From an uncultured Acidovorax sp. (lineage in GTDB: Bacteria; Pseudomonadota; Gammaproteobacteria; Burkholderiales; Burkholderiaceae_C): a stretch of DNA of 64,000 nt. The position numbers and the translations under genes were made by a program. The first letter of the stretch is position 1. Each line of letters begins with the position of its first letter. The DNA lies in assembly GCA_913774625.1 (NCBI GenBank), contig CAJYHL010000014.1, positions 1-64,000 on the forward strand, written 5' to 3'. Positions 19,639 through 27,948 of the stretch are shown piece by piece. Below the pieces are notes generated by a model. That model had not been told where the DNA came from. It worked only from the letters and a program-made list of their open reading frames with translations, and did no database searches.

Positions 19639-20529
19639 ATGAGCTTCCGCCCCGACCTCGATCTCTCCGGCACCATCGCCCGTCTCTTCGTCCACCCGGT
19701 CAAGTCCTGCGCGGGCGTGGAGGTGAGCGAAGCCCTGCTGACCCCGGCCGGCCTGGAGCTGGACCGCGCCTTCATGGTGGTCGATGCCCAGGGCCGCTTC
19801 CTCACCCAGCGCCAGCATCCCCGCATGGCGCTGGTGCGCCCGCAGATCGGCGCGCAGGAGCCGCTGCTGCGTCTGCAGGCTCCCGGCATGCCGGACCTGC
19901 CGGTGGCCTTGCCGGAACCGGCGCCGGCCTCGGCCCGCACGGGCGTCAGCGTGAGCGTGTGGGACGACGTGGTGCCGGCCTGGGACATGGGCGAGCCCGC
20001 CGCGCAGTGGTTCAGCGCCTTCCTGGGCCTGGCCTGCCGGCTGGTGCGCTTCGATCCCGCTCACTGGCGCCTCTCCAGCCTGGACTGGACGGGCGGCATC
20101 GAGGCGCCGAACCGCTTTTCGGACGGCTTTCCGCTGCTGGTCGCCAGCCAGGCGTCGGTCGATGGCCTGAACGAGCGCCTGCTGGCCGCCGGCGAGGCCG
20201 CCGTGGGCGTGGAGCGCTTCCGCCCCAACATCGTGATCGGCGGCGTGGAGGCGCACGACGAGGACCGCATCGACGCCCTGCACATCGGCACGCCCGAGGG
20301 CGAGGTGCGGCTGCAACTGGTCAAGCCCTGCGTGCGCTGCCCCATTCCCGACATCGACCCGGCCACGGCGGAGAGCACGCCGGCCGTGAGCACCGCGCTG
20401 CGCCGCTACCGGCAGGACAAGCGCCTGGGCGGCGCCATCAGCTTCGGCATGAACGCCATCGTGCTGGAAGGCGCCGGGCGGCTGCTGCGCGTGGGGCAGC
20501 CCATCGCGGCCGACCTGCGCTTCGACTGA
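19639..20529 (+). CDS. MOSC domain protein (YcbX-like)
   Basis: A 296-residue protein with an N-terminal beta-barrel MOSC_N domain (FVHPVKSCAGVEVSEALLTPAGL) and a C-terminal MOSC domain ending with KPCVRCPIPDID. The Cys pair in that motif includes the residue that binds molybdenum cofactor in the family. YcbX-type members detoxify N-hydroxylated compounds using Moco in E. coli. The C-terminal 2Fe-2S domain of YcbX is missing. A 199-bp spacer from the divergent ubiH-like gene holds a GC-rich hairpin (CCGGCCGGC/GCCGGCCGG near 19491-19512) of unknown meaning. Confidence 0.85.
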   Translation: MSFRPDLDLSGTIARLFVHPVKSCAGVEVSEALLTPAGLELDRAFMVVDAQGRFLTQRQHPRMALVRPQIGAQEPLLRLQAPGMPDLPVALPEPAPASARTGVSVSVWDDVVPAWDMGEPAAQWFSAFLGLACRLVRFDPAHWRLSSLDWTGGIEAPNRFSDGFPLLVASQASVDGLNERLLAAGEAAVGVERFRPNIVIGGVEAHDEDRIDALHIGTPEGEVRLQLVKPCVRCPIPDIDPATAESTPAVSTALRRYRQDKRLGGAISFGMNAIVLEGAGRLLRVGQPIAADLRFD

Positions 20530-20565
20530 CTGAGCCCCGGAGGGAGGCCCTTCGCGCCGGCCGCT

Positions 20566-20571
20566 TAAAAT
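20566..20571 (+). promoter_or_regulatory. Candidate -10 box for ychF
   Basis: TAAAAT lies 36 bases before the ychF start, in the spacer after the MOSC gene. The -35 region is not clear. Confidence 0.35.
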
Positions 20572-20607
20572 CGGCGGTTTGTCTTCCCGAACCCTGAAAG
20601 CCCTGCC

Positions 20608-21702
20608 ATGAGCCTGAAATGCGGCATCGTGGGCCTGCCCAACGTGGGCAAGTCCACCCTCTTCAACGCCCTCACCAAGGCCGGCATCGCCGCCGAGAAC
20701 TATCCGTTCTGCACCATCGAGCCCAACACCGGCGTGGTGGAAGTGCCCGACCCCCGCCTGCAGCAGCTGGCCCGGATCATCACGCCCGAGCGCATCGTGC
20801 CGGCCATCGTCGAATTCGTGGACATCGCCGGCCTGGTGGCGGGCGCGTCCAAGGGCGAAGGCCTGGGCAACCAGTTCCTGGCCCACATCCGCGAGACCGA
20901 CGCCATCGTCAACGTGGTGCGCTGCTTCGAAGACCCGAACGTGATCCACGTCGCCGGCCGCGTGGACCCGATCGCCGACATCGAGGTCATCCAGACCGAG
21001 CTGTGCCTGGCCGACCTGGCCACCGTCGAGAAGGCGCTGAACCGCTACAGCAAGGCCGCCAAGTCGGGCAACGACAAGGAGGCCGCCAAGCTGGTCTCGC
21101 TGCTCACGCCCATCCAGGCCGCGCTCGACCAGGGCAAGCCCGCCCGCACGGTGCCCGTCAGCAAGGAAGACGCGCCCCTGCTCAAGCCCTTCTGCCTGAT
21201 CACGGCCAAGCCCGCCATGTTCGTGGGCAACGTCGCCGAGGACGGCTTCGAGAACAACCCCCTGCTCGACAAGCTCAAGGCCTACGCCGAAGCCCAGGGC
21301 GCCCCCGTGGTGGCCATCTGCGCCAAGATCGAGGCCGAAATGGCCGAGATGGAGGACGAGGACCGCGACATGTTCCTGCAGGAGCTGGGCCTGGAAGAGC
21401 CCGGCCTGAACCGCCTGATCCGCGCCGGCTTCAAGCTGCTGGGCCTGCAGACTTACTTCACCGCCGGCGTCAAGGAAGTGCGTGCCTGGACCATCAAGGT
21501 GGGCGACACCGCGCCCCAGGCCGCCGGCGTGATCCACGGCGACTTCGAGCGCGGCTTCATCCGCGCCCAGACCATCGCCTTCGACGACTTCATCGCCTTC
21601 AAGGGCGAGCAGGGCGCCAAGGACGCGGGCAAGATGCGCGCCGAAGGCAAGGAATACATCGTCAAGGACGGCGACGTGATGAACTTCCTGTTCAACGTCT
21701 GA
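20608..21702 (+). CDS. ychF: Redox-regulated ATPase YchF
   Basis: OBG-family P-loop ATPase of 364 residues (also called OLA1), which binds ribosomes and influences oxidative-stress responses. The P-loop is [15 protein letters not shown] at 8-22, with [17 protein letters not shown] near 71-87. A coiled-coil insertion in the middle and a C-terminal TGS domain ([17 protein letters not shown] and onward) complete the standard length. The start ATG gives the canonical N-terminus [12 protein letters not shown]. It is followed immediately by a terminator. Confidence 0.98.
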   Translation: MSLKCGIVGLPNVGKSTLFNALTKAGIAAENYPFCTIEPNTGVVEVPDPRLQQLARIITPERIVPAIVEFVDIAGLVAGASKGEGLGNQFLAHIRETDAIVNVVRCFEDPNVIHVAGRVDPIADIEVIQTELCLADLATVEKALNRYSKAAKSGNDKEAAKLVSLLTPIQAALDQGKPARTVPVSKEDAPLLKPFCLITAKPAMFVGNVAEDGFENNPLLDKLKAYAEAQGAPVVAICAKIEAEMAEMEDEDRDMFLQELGLEEPGLNRLIRAGFKLLGLQTYFTAGVKEVRAWTIKVGDTAPQAAGVIHGDFERGFIRAQTIAFDDFIAFKGEQGAKDAGKMRAEGKEYIVKDGDVMNFLFNV

Positions 21703-21708
21703 TCCCCG

Positions 21709-21732
21709 AGCCGCGCACCGCGCGGCTTTTTT
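21709..21732 (+). terminator. Terminator after ychF
   Basis: The stem AGCCGCGC/GCGCGGCT with a 3-base loop is followed by TTTTTT. It begins six bases after the ychF stop. Confidence 0.9.
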
Positions 21733-21821
21733 CATGGGCGCCGCCTGCCTGTGCCGCATGAGGGCGGCCTCGGGCCCCGTCGCGCTTTCTTCCCATCTCC
21801 ACCACGCCGCAAGGCTCCGTC

Positions 21822-22718
21822 ATGCAGATCGGCATCCTCTACGCCACGCTCGCCTATGTCGCCTGGGGCGTTTTCCCCCTGTACTTCCGCCAGGTGGCCG
21901 CAGTGCCGGCGCTGGAAGTGGTGGCCCACCGCACGCTGTGGTCCATGGTGTTCGTGGCCGTGGTGCTGGCGGCGCGCGGCCGGTGGGCGTGGCTGGCGCA
22001 GCTGCGGCGCCAGCCACGCGTGGTGGCGGCCTTCCTGCTGTCCGCGCTGCTGCTGTCGGCCAACTGGCTGATCTACGTCTGGGCGGTGCACAACCGGCAT
22101 GTGGTGGAGTCCAGCCTGGGCTACTTCATCCTGCCCCTGGTCAACGTGGCCATGGGCTACGTGTTCCTGCGCGAGCGGCCGCGGCGCGCGCAGTGGCTGG
22201 CGCTGGCCGTGGCGGCCGCAGGCGTGGCCTGGCTGACGCTGCAGACCGGGCGCCTGCCCTGGATCGCGCTGGCGCTGGCGCTCAGCTTCGGCTTCTACGG
22301 ACTGCTGCGCAAGACGGCCGTGCTGGGGGCGCTGGAGGGGCTGGCGCTGGAAACCGCGCTGCTCGCGCCCTTGGCGCTGGCGTGGCTGGCCTGGTCCGCA
22401 TGGTCCGGCCAGGCCGCATGGGTGACGGCGGATGCGGCCACGCTGGGCTGGCTGGCACTGGCCGGCCCGATCACGGCCGTGCCTTTGCTGCTCTTCGCCG
22501 CCGGTGCCCGGCGCATTCCGCTGGCGACCATGGGGGTGCTGCAGTACATCTCCCCCAGCCTGCAGTTCGCGCTGGGCGTGTGGCTGTTCGGCGAAACGGT
22601 GCAGCCCGCGCGGCTGGCCGGCTTCGGGCTGATCTGGCTGGCGCTGGTGCTCTACACGGCCGAGGGCGTGCTCCACCGCCGGCGTGCCTCGGCGGCTGCC
22701 GCACAGGCATCGGCCTGA
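21822..22718 (+). CDS. rarD: RarD-type EamA transporter
   Basis: Inner-membrane protein of 298 residues with about ten hydrophobic segments arranged as two EamA repeats. It matches the RarD branch of the drug/metabolite transporter superfamily: GILYATLAYVAWGVFPLYF at the N-terminus, then EVVAHRTLWS, and SANWLIYVWAVHNRHVVESSLGYF in pieces. Substrates of RarD are not established, although chloramphenicol sensitivity has been linked to the family. The gene lies between the ychF terminator and the PQQ dehydrogenase gene, with 142 bp before the latter. Confidence 0.88.
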   Translation: MQIGILYATLAYVAWGVFPLYFRQVAAVPALEVVAHRTLWSMVFVAVVLAARGRWAWLAQLRRQPRVVAAFLLSALLLSANWLIYVWAVHNRHVVESSLGYFILPLVNVAMGYVFLRERPRRAQWLALAVAAAGVAWLTLQTGRLPWIALALALSFGFYGLLRKTAVLGALEGLALETALLAPLALAWLAWSAWSGQAAWVTADAATLGWLALAGPITAVPLLLFAAGARRIPLATMGVLQYISPSLQFALGVWLFGETVQPARLAGFGLIWLALVLYTAEGVLHRRRASAAAAQASA

Positions 22719-22860
22719 ATCGGCCTCCCGCCTCCCCCGAAGAGCTCGGAATGCAGGGCTTCGGCCTGTTCAGACCGCATCTGTGGGCCTGTTCTTACGC
22801 GCGAAGCCGGCCGCAGGCTTCAGGATCTCGCCTTCTTTCTTCATTCATCGAGGGCAGTTC

Positions 22861-25275
22861 ATGAGCGCAAACACATCATCATCAGGGCCATGGGCGCGGT
22901 GGGCCACGCTGGCCGTTCTGGTCCTGATGGCGGTGGCCCTCGGCGCTGGCGGCGCCTGGCTGGCGGCCCTGGGCGGCTCGTGGTACTACGTGCTGTCGGC
23001 CATCGTGCTGGCCGCCGTGGCGGTGGCCTATCGGCGGGGGGCGGCCATCGGCCTGTGGCTGTATGCGGTCTGGATGATCGCCACGCTGGGCTGGAGCCTG
23101 TGGGAAGCCGGCCCCGACTTCTGGGCCCTCGCGCCCCGGGTGGACGTGTGGTTCCTGCTCGGGCTGTGGCTGGTCCTGCCCTGGGCTTCGCGGTCCGTCG
23201 TGCGCAGCGGGCCGCCCAGGGCCCTGATCGGCGCCGCGATGGTGGCCACGCTGGGCCTGCTCGGCTATGCGCTGCTGAACGATCCGCAGGAGGTGAACGG
23301 CACGATCGCCCGCAGCCAGCCTCCCGCCGCGCAGGCGGTGGCCGGCGTCGCGCCCGAGGACTGGCCCGCCTACGGCCGGACCGAGGCGGGCGTGCGCTAC
23401 TCGCCGCTGGCGCAGATCAACGAGAGCAACGTCAAGGACCTGCAGGTGGCCTGGACCTACCACACCGGGGATTTCAAGACCGCCAACGACTCGGGCGAGA
23501 CCACCAACCAGGTGACGCCGATCAAGGTGGGCGACAAGGTCTTCATCTGCACCACCCACCAGTTCCTCGACGCGCTGGATGCCGCCACCGGCAAGCGCCT
23601 GTGGCGCTTCGACCCCCGGCTCAAGTCCGACCGGACCTTCCAGCATCTGACCTGCCGCGGCGTGGCCTACCACGATGCGGGCAATGCCGAGCGCTTCGCC
23701 AGGAGCGCTTCCCTGCAGGCCCCCGGCTCGGCGCCGTCTTCCGTCTGCCCGCGCAAGGTGATCCTGCCGGTCAACGACGGCCGCCTGATCGCGGTGAATG
23801 CGGACACGGGCCAGGCATGCAGCGATTTCGGCCGCGGCGGCGAGATCGACCTGCAGGCGAACATGCCCTATCCCTATCCTGGCGGCTACAACCCTACCTC
23901 GCCGCCCGTGGTGACGGCGTCCACCATCATCATCGGCGGCTCGGTGACGGACAACCTCTCGAACCGCGAGCCGTCGGGCGTGATCCGCGGCTACGACGTG
24001 AACACCGGCGCCCTGCGCTGGGTGTTCGACACTGGCGCGCAGGACCCGAACCAGATGCCCGGCGAGAAGGGCGTGTTCGTCCACAACTCGCCGAACGCCT
24101 GGGCGCCGCTGGCCTACGACGCGGGCAGCGACACGGTCTATGTGCCCACGGGCGTGGGCACGCCCGACATCTGGGGCGGCGACCGCAGCGCGCTCAAGGA
24201 ACGCTACGCCAATTCCGTGCTGGCGCTCGATGCCAGCACCGGCAAGCTGATCTGGAACTTCCAGACCACGCACCACGACCTGTGGGACATGGACGTGCCC
24301 TCCCAGCCTTCGCTGGCGGACCTGCGCCTGCCTTCGGGCCAGACCGTGCCGGCCATCTATGTGCTGACCAAGACCGGCAACGTGTTCGTGCTGGACCGCA
24401 GGACCGGCGCCGCCATCCTGCCCGTGCAGGAGCGGGCCGTGCCGCAGACCGTGCAGCGCGGCCCGCAGACCCGGGGCGAGCACTATGCGCCGACGCAGCC
24501 GTTCTCGCCGCTGAACCTGGCGCCCGCCGACCGTCTGGACGGCGCCAAGATGTGGGGCGCGAGCATGTTCGACCAACTGGCCTGCCGCATCATCTTCCAC
24601 CGCCTGAACTACGAAGGCATCTACACCCCGCCGTCGGAGAACGGCACGCTGGTGTTCCCCGGCAACCTCGGCGTCTTCGAATGGGGCGGGATGTCGGTGA
24701 ATCCGGACCGCCAGATCGCCCTGATGAACCCGCTGGCCCTGCCGTTCGTGAGCCGGCTGATCCCAGAAAACCCCGACCGCCCGCGCACCGAGCGCGGCGC
24801 CGGCACCGAGAACGGCGTGCAGCCCATGTACGGCGCTCCGTACGGGGTGGAGATCCAGCCCTTCCTCTCGCCGTTGGGCCTGCCGTGCAAGCAGCCCGCA
24901 TGGGGCTTCGTGGCCGGGGTGGACCTGCAGTCGCACCAGGTCGTCTGGAAGAAGCGCATCGGCACCATCCGCGACAGCCTGCCGGCGCTGTTCCAGCTGC
25001 CGCCGATGAAGATCGGCGTGCCGGGGCTGGGCGGCGTCATGTCCACGGCCGGCAACGTGATGTTCGTCGGCGCCACGCAGGACAACTATCTGCGTGCCTA
25101 CGACGTGGGCAACGGCGCGCTGCTGTGGCAGGCGCGGCTGCCGGCCGGAGGGCAGGCCACGCCCATGACCTACGAGGCGGGCGGCCGGCAATACGTGCTC
25201 ATCATGGCCGGCGGGCACGGCTCCTTCGGCACCAAGATGGGCGATTCGCTGATGGCCTACGCGCTGCCGCGCTGA
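22861..25275 (+). CDS. Membrane-bound PQQ-dependent glucose/quinate/shikimate-type dehydrogenase
   Basis: Inner-membrane quinoprotein of 804 residues that oxidises a sugar, polyol or cyclic acid in the periplasm and passes electrons to ubiquinone. The first 155 residues contain about five membrane segments. The rest is the eight-bladed beta-propeller, starting at DWPAYGRTEAGVRYSPLAQI and carrying blade repeats such as ALDAATGKRLWRFD and TTHHDLWDMDVPSQPSLADL. Ca/PQQ-binding positions fit the family, but glucose, quinate and inositol enzymes cannot be separated by eye. GAGGG precedes the ATG at 22861. The nearby carbohydrate porin gene suggests a sugar substrate (inference). No pqq biosynthesis genes are present. 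Confidence 0.9.
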   Translation: MSANTSSSGPWARWATLAVLVLMAVALGAGGAWLAALGGSWYYVLSAIVLAAVAVAYRRGAAIGLWLYAVWMIATLGWSLWEAGPDFWALAPRVDVWFLLGLWLVLPWASRSVVRSGPPRALIGAAMVATLGLLGYALLNDPQEVNGTIARSQPPAAQAVAGVAPEDWPAYGRTEAGVRYSPLAQINESNVKDLQVAWTYHTGDFKTANDSGETTNQVTPIKVGDKVFICTTHQFLDALDAATGKRLWRFDPRLKSDRTFQHLTCRGVAYHDAGNAERFARSASLQAPGSAPSSVCPRKVILPVNDGRLIAVNADTGQACSDFGRGGEIDLQANMPYPYPGGYNPTSPPVVTASTIIIGGSVTDNLSNREPSGVIRGYDVNTGALRWVFDTGAQDPNQMPGEKGVFVHNSPNAWAPLAYDAGSDTVYVPTGVGTPDIWGGDRSALKERYANSVLALDASTGKLIWNFQTTHHDLWDMDVPSQPSLADLRLPSGQTVPAIYVLTKTGNVFVLDRRTGAAILPVQERAVPQTVQRGPQTRGEHYAPTQPFSPLNLAPADRLDGAKMWGASMFDQLACRIIFHRLNYEGIYTPPSENGTLVFPGNLGVFEWGGMSVNPDRQIALMNPLALPFVSRLIPENPDRPRTERGAGTENGVQPMYGAPYGVEIQPFLSPLGLPCKQPAWGFVAGVDLQSHQVVWKKRIGTIRDSLPALFQLPPMKIGVPGLGGVMSTAGNVMFVGATQDNYLRAYDVGNGALLWQARLPAGGQATPMTYEAGGRQYVLIMAGGHGSFGTKMGDSLMAYALPR

Positions 25276-25289
25276 AGTGCCGCGGGCCC

Positions 25290-25302
25290 GGGGGGGGGGG
25301 GG
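25290..25302. repeat. Homopolymer tract of 13 G
   Basis: Thirteen consecutive G start 14 bases after the stop of the PQQ dehydrogenase gene, in the 94-bp spacer before the convergent CsoR-like gene. It is the longest homopolymer I see in the window. It is outside coding sequence, so length changes would not shift a frame. Confidence 0.9.
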
Positions 25303-25369
25303 CGGATGGCGGGGCGCTGCCGTCCTGCCGGCCCCCGCGTTCGTTTCCAGCGCCGAGTCGCACGGACCT

Positions 25370-25627
25370 CTACAGGTACTTGGTGAGCTCCTTCAGCGCC
25401 TGAACCGTCGCGGCCTTCTGCGCCGCGTCCTCCAGGCTGTGCCCGATCTGCTCGTGGACCAGGCTGCGCTTGGCGTTGGCGACGGCCTTTTCGACGGCCT
25501 GGAGCTGCTGGACGATGTCCAGCGGCGAGCGGTTGTCATCGAGCATGGCCAGAATGCTCTTGAGGTGGCCTTGCGCGCGCCTGAGGCGTTTGGCGACTTC
25601 CGGATGCGGGGCGGCGAGAGTTGTCAT
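25370..25627 (-). CDS. CsoR/RcnR-family (DUF156) regulator lacking the metal-binding residues
   Basis: An 85-residue all-helical protein of the CsoR/RcnR/FrmR repressor family (RLRRAQGHLKSILAMLDDNR, then DIVQQLQAVEKAVANAKRSL). Members normally use a near-invariant Cys at position 35/36 and further ligands near 60-65 to sense Cu, Ni/Co, formaldehyde or sulfane sulfur. This protein has no cysteine at all: by alignment on QQL the positions hold P35, Q60 and S64. It therefore should not bind metal in the classical way. It sits between the PQQ dehydrogenase and the OprB-type porin genes and is divergent from the porin, so it may control one of them or itself. Confidence 0.85.
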   Translation of the reverse strand: MTTLAAPHPEVAKRLRRAQGHLKSILAMLDDNRSPLDIVQQLQAVEKAVANAKRSLVHEQIGHSLEDAAQKAATVQALKELTKYL

Positions 25628-25638
25628 CGTTTTGTCAT
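25624..25638 (-). CDS. Possible four-codon leader peptide of the CsoR-like gene
   Basis: On the minus strand AGGAGG (25644-25649) stands 5 bases before an ATG that opens ATG ACA AAA CGA TGA. The TGA overlaps the ATG of the CsoR-like gene by three bases. The main gene's own ATG is 16 bases from the AGGAGG, which is too far for good initiation. Translation of this mini-ORF (Met-Thr-Lys-Arg) followed by reinitiation is therefore plausible. It is too short to be supported by composition. Confidence 0.35.
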   Translation of the reverse strand: MTKR

Positions 25639-25639
25639 C

Positions 25640-25657
25640 CTATCCTCCTGGAGGGGA
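25640..25657. promoter_or_regulatory. Candidate CsoR-type operator
   Basis: The palindrome CCTCC-T-GGAGG (25644-25654) is flanked by TAT and GGAT and lies between the divergent CsoR-like and porin genes. CsoR/RcnR operators are G/C-tract palindromes with AT-rich flanks, so form and place fit. It also contains the AGGAGG ribosome site of the minus strand, so the palindrome might be coincidental. Confidence 0.35.
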
Positions 25658-25834
25658 TGCCGATATACGCATTTTCCGTAGTTACAATTCGCTGCTTTTT
25701 GGGGCTTGGGGCTTGCGGAACGGGGCGGTGCGGCTGGTATCGCGGTTCCGGGGTGTCGATCAGTAGAAGGGGGCAGCCGCGACGCGGTGCCTCGCTGAGG
25801 CCGGGTGCCGTGTCTGCGCCGGCCAGGAGTTCAC

Positions 25835-27190
25835 ATGCGTTTGAATGCTTTCGTGGCGCGCCGTCTGGCGCGCCTGCAGGGTGCGGCCGTGCTGGCTGCC
25901 GCGCTCGTTCCTGCGCTGGGCCATGCCCAGGCCGCCGATACCGTGGAGACGGAGAACTGGAATGCCAAGTTCCAGTCCACCTACGTCTGGCAGGACAAGC
26001 GGCCTTTCTCCGCCGCCTATTCCGGCCCCAACAGCCTGTCGCCGAACAGGGAACTGAGCTATTCGTTCACGGCCACTGCCTTCCTGGGCTGGCGGCCCTG
26101 GGCGGGCGGCGAGCTGTATTTCGACCCCGAGGCGGCGCAGGGCGTTCCGCTGTCCAACCTGACCGGCCTGGGCGGCCTCACCAACGGCGAAATGGCCCGC
26201 ACTTCCGGCCCGACGATGAAGTACTACCGCGCGCGCCTCTTCCTGCGCCAGACCTGGGGCATGGGCGGCGGGCAGGAAGCCGTGGAGTCGGGCCAGAACC
26301 AGCTGGCCGGCATGGTGGACAAGCGCCGCCTGGTGCTGACGGCCGGCAATCTGTCGGTGACCGACATCTTCGACACCAACACCTACAACCACGATCCGCG
26401 CACGCAGTTTCTCAACTGGTCGATCATGACGCACGGCTCCTACGACTTCGCGGCCGATGCGCGGGGCTACACCTGGGGCGCGGCGCTGGAGTGGTACCAC
26501 GACGACTGGGCCCTGCGCGCGGGCCGCTTCATCCAGCCCAAGCTGCCGAACCAGCAGGAACTGGACCGCGACATCTTCAGCCACTACGGCGACCAGATCG
26601 AGCTGGAGCATTCGCACACGCTGGGCGGCCAGCCGGGTGCCGTGCGGCTGCTGGCCTTCCACAACCGGGCGCGCATGTCGCGCTTCCAGGACGCGCTGAA
26701 CCTGGCGGCGAGCACCGGCACCACGCCGGACATCAACGCCGTGCGCACGGGCGTGCAGGGCAAGGTCGGCTTCGGCATCAACATCGAGCAGGCCGTGAAC
26801 GACGACGTGGGCCTCTTCCTGCGTGCCAGCCGCGCCGACGGCCAGACCGAGACCTATGCCTTCACCGAGATCGAGCGCTCGATCTCGGGCGGCGCGCTGG
26901 TCAAGGGCACGGCCTGGGGCCGCGGAGGCGATACCTTCGGCGTGGCCTTCGCGCGCAACGGCCTGTCCAGCGTGCACCGCCGCTACCTCGAAGCGGGCGG
27001 CATCGGCTTCTTCATCGGCGACGGCCGCCTGAACTACCGGCCAGAGATGATCTACGAGACCTTCTACAACATCAAGCTGGCCAAGGCGGTCTGGATCACG
27101 CTGGACTGGCAGTACATCCGCAACCCGGCCTACAACGCCGACCGGGGGCCGGTGAACGTCGGCTCGGTGCGGCTGCATACCGAGTTCTGA
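25835..27190 (+). CDS. OprB-family carbohydrate-selective porin
   Basis: Outer-membrane beta-barrel of 451 residues with an alanine-rich signal peptide cleaved near AQA (about residue 31). The mature protein starts with ADTVETENWNAKFQSTYVWQ and continues in alternating amphipathic strands, ending in LHTEF with a C-terminal Phe, as outer-membrane barrels do. The pattern (SGPNSLSPNRELSYSF, FLGWRPWAGGELYFDPE) matches the OprB carbohydrate porin family. A CAGGAG ribosome site precedes the ATG at 25835; the upstream ATG at 25805 is unlikely. The gene ends at a terminator. The sugar specificity is unknown. Confidence 0.87.
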   Translation: MRLNAFVARRLARLQGAAVLAAALVPALGHAQAADTVETENWNAKFQSTYVWQDKRPFSAAYSGPNSLSPNRELSYSFTATAFLGWRPWAGGELYFDPEAAQGVPLSNLTGLGGLTNGEMARTSGPTMKYYRARLFLRQTWGMGGGQEAVESGQNQLAGMVDKRRLVLTAGNLSVTDIFDTNTYNHDPRTQFLNWSIMTHGSYDFAADARGYTWGAALEWYHDDWALRAGRFIQPKLPNQQELDRDIFSHYGDQIELEHSHTLGGQPGAVRLLAFHNRARMSRFQDALNLAASTGTTPDINAVRTGVQGKVGFGINIEQAVNDDVGLFLRASRADGQTETYAFTEIERSISGGALVKGTAWGRGGDTFGVAFARNGLSSVHRRYLEAGGIGFFIGDGRLNYRPEMIYETFYNIKLAKAVWITLDWQYIRNPAYNADRGPVNVGSVRLHTEF

Positions 27191-27215
27191 CCGGCTGGAG
27201 CCGGACAGGCGAAGA

Positions 27216-27249
27216 GGGCGGACGCCGGCAAGGCGGGCCGCCCTTTTTT
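27216..27249 (+). terminator. Terminator after the porin gene
   Basis: GGGCGG and CCGCCC pair around a 16-base GC-rich loop and are followed by TTTTTT, 25 bases after the porin stop. Confidence 0.75.
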
Positions 27250-27304
27250 CTTGGGCTTCCAGTGTCTGCAGCCATGCTGCGGATGGCGCCCGCGCAGCAC
27301 TGGC

Positions 27305-27787
27305 TCAGTGCGCCACGGCGCCCGGCCAGAAATAGAGCAGCCCGGCCGTCATCGCCAGATAGCGCGCGAACTTGCCTGCCGCCATGTAGGCCAGGCACGG
27401 CCAGAACGGCAGCTTGAGCCAGCCCGCCACGGCGCAGAGCGGGTCCCCCACCACCGGCAGCCAGCTCAGCAGGCAGGCCTTGGGGCCGAAGCGTTCCAGC
27501 CACTTCAGCGCCCGGGGCTCCTTGTGGAAGCCCCGCGCCCGGTCCACCGCCTTGTGCGCGCCCAGGCCCATCCACCAGCTGAGCGCGCCGCCCAGGGTGT
27601 TGCCGGCGGTGGCGACCAGCACGGCGGGCCAGAAGAGTTCGGGGTTGATCTTGATGAGGCCGAAGACGGCCGGCTCCGAGCCCAGCGGCAGGAGCGTGGC
27701 CGAAACGAACGACACCACGAAGACCGTGCTCAGGCCGAACTGGGGCAGGGCCAGCACGTCCATGAGGTGGTTCATCCAGGTTTCCAT
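27305..27787 (-). CDS. YqaA/DedA-like inner-membrane protein
   Basis: A 160-residue membrane protein of the YqaA branch of the DedA/SNARE-associated superfamily. About four hydrophobic segments are visible, with the family-type motif TAGNTLGGALSWWMG near the middle and FGPKACLLSWLPVVGDP after it. DedA proteins are linked to lipid flipping and membrane homeostasis; the function of the short YqaA type is not known. The ATG at 27787 is preferred because the upstream extension is Arg/Ala-rich and lies in the dusB promoter spacer. It is convergent with the porin gene. Confidence 0.82.
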   Translation of the reverse strand: METWMNHLMDVLALPQFGLSTVFVVSFVSATLLPLGSEPAVFGLIKINPELFWPAVLVATAGNTLGGALSWWMGLGAHKAVDRARGFHKEPRALKWLERFGPKACLLSWLPVVGDPLCAVAGWLKLPFWPCLAYMAAGKFARYLAMTAGLLYFWPGAVAH

Positions 27788-27867
27788 AGCTGCGCCCGAG
27801 TGTAGGCCGGCCTGCGCGCCGCGCCGTGTAGCCCGGCGCCTCGCCGGACGGTGGGGCGGGGCGGCGG

Positions 27868-27898
27868 TTGCAGGCCCCGGATGGCGGGCGGCTACAAT
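27868..27898 (+). promoter_or_regulatory. Candidate promoter of dusB-fis
   Basis: TTGCAG (27868-27873) and TACAAT (27893-27898) are separated by 19 bp, slightly long. The start of dusB is 50 bases beyond the -10 box. Confidence 0.45.
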
Positions 27899-27948
27899 CG
27901 CTGCCTGCTTTTTCAGCACGCGCTGCCTTTCCCCTCCCCCCGTTCCCC

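Noticed and set aside
18235-21759. Minus-strand open frame of 1174 codons across MOSC and ychF
   Set aside because: Runs antisense to two firmly identified genes and continues into ubiH in another frame; a high-GC artefact.
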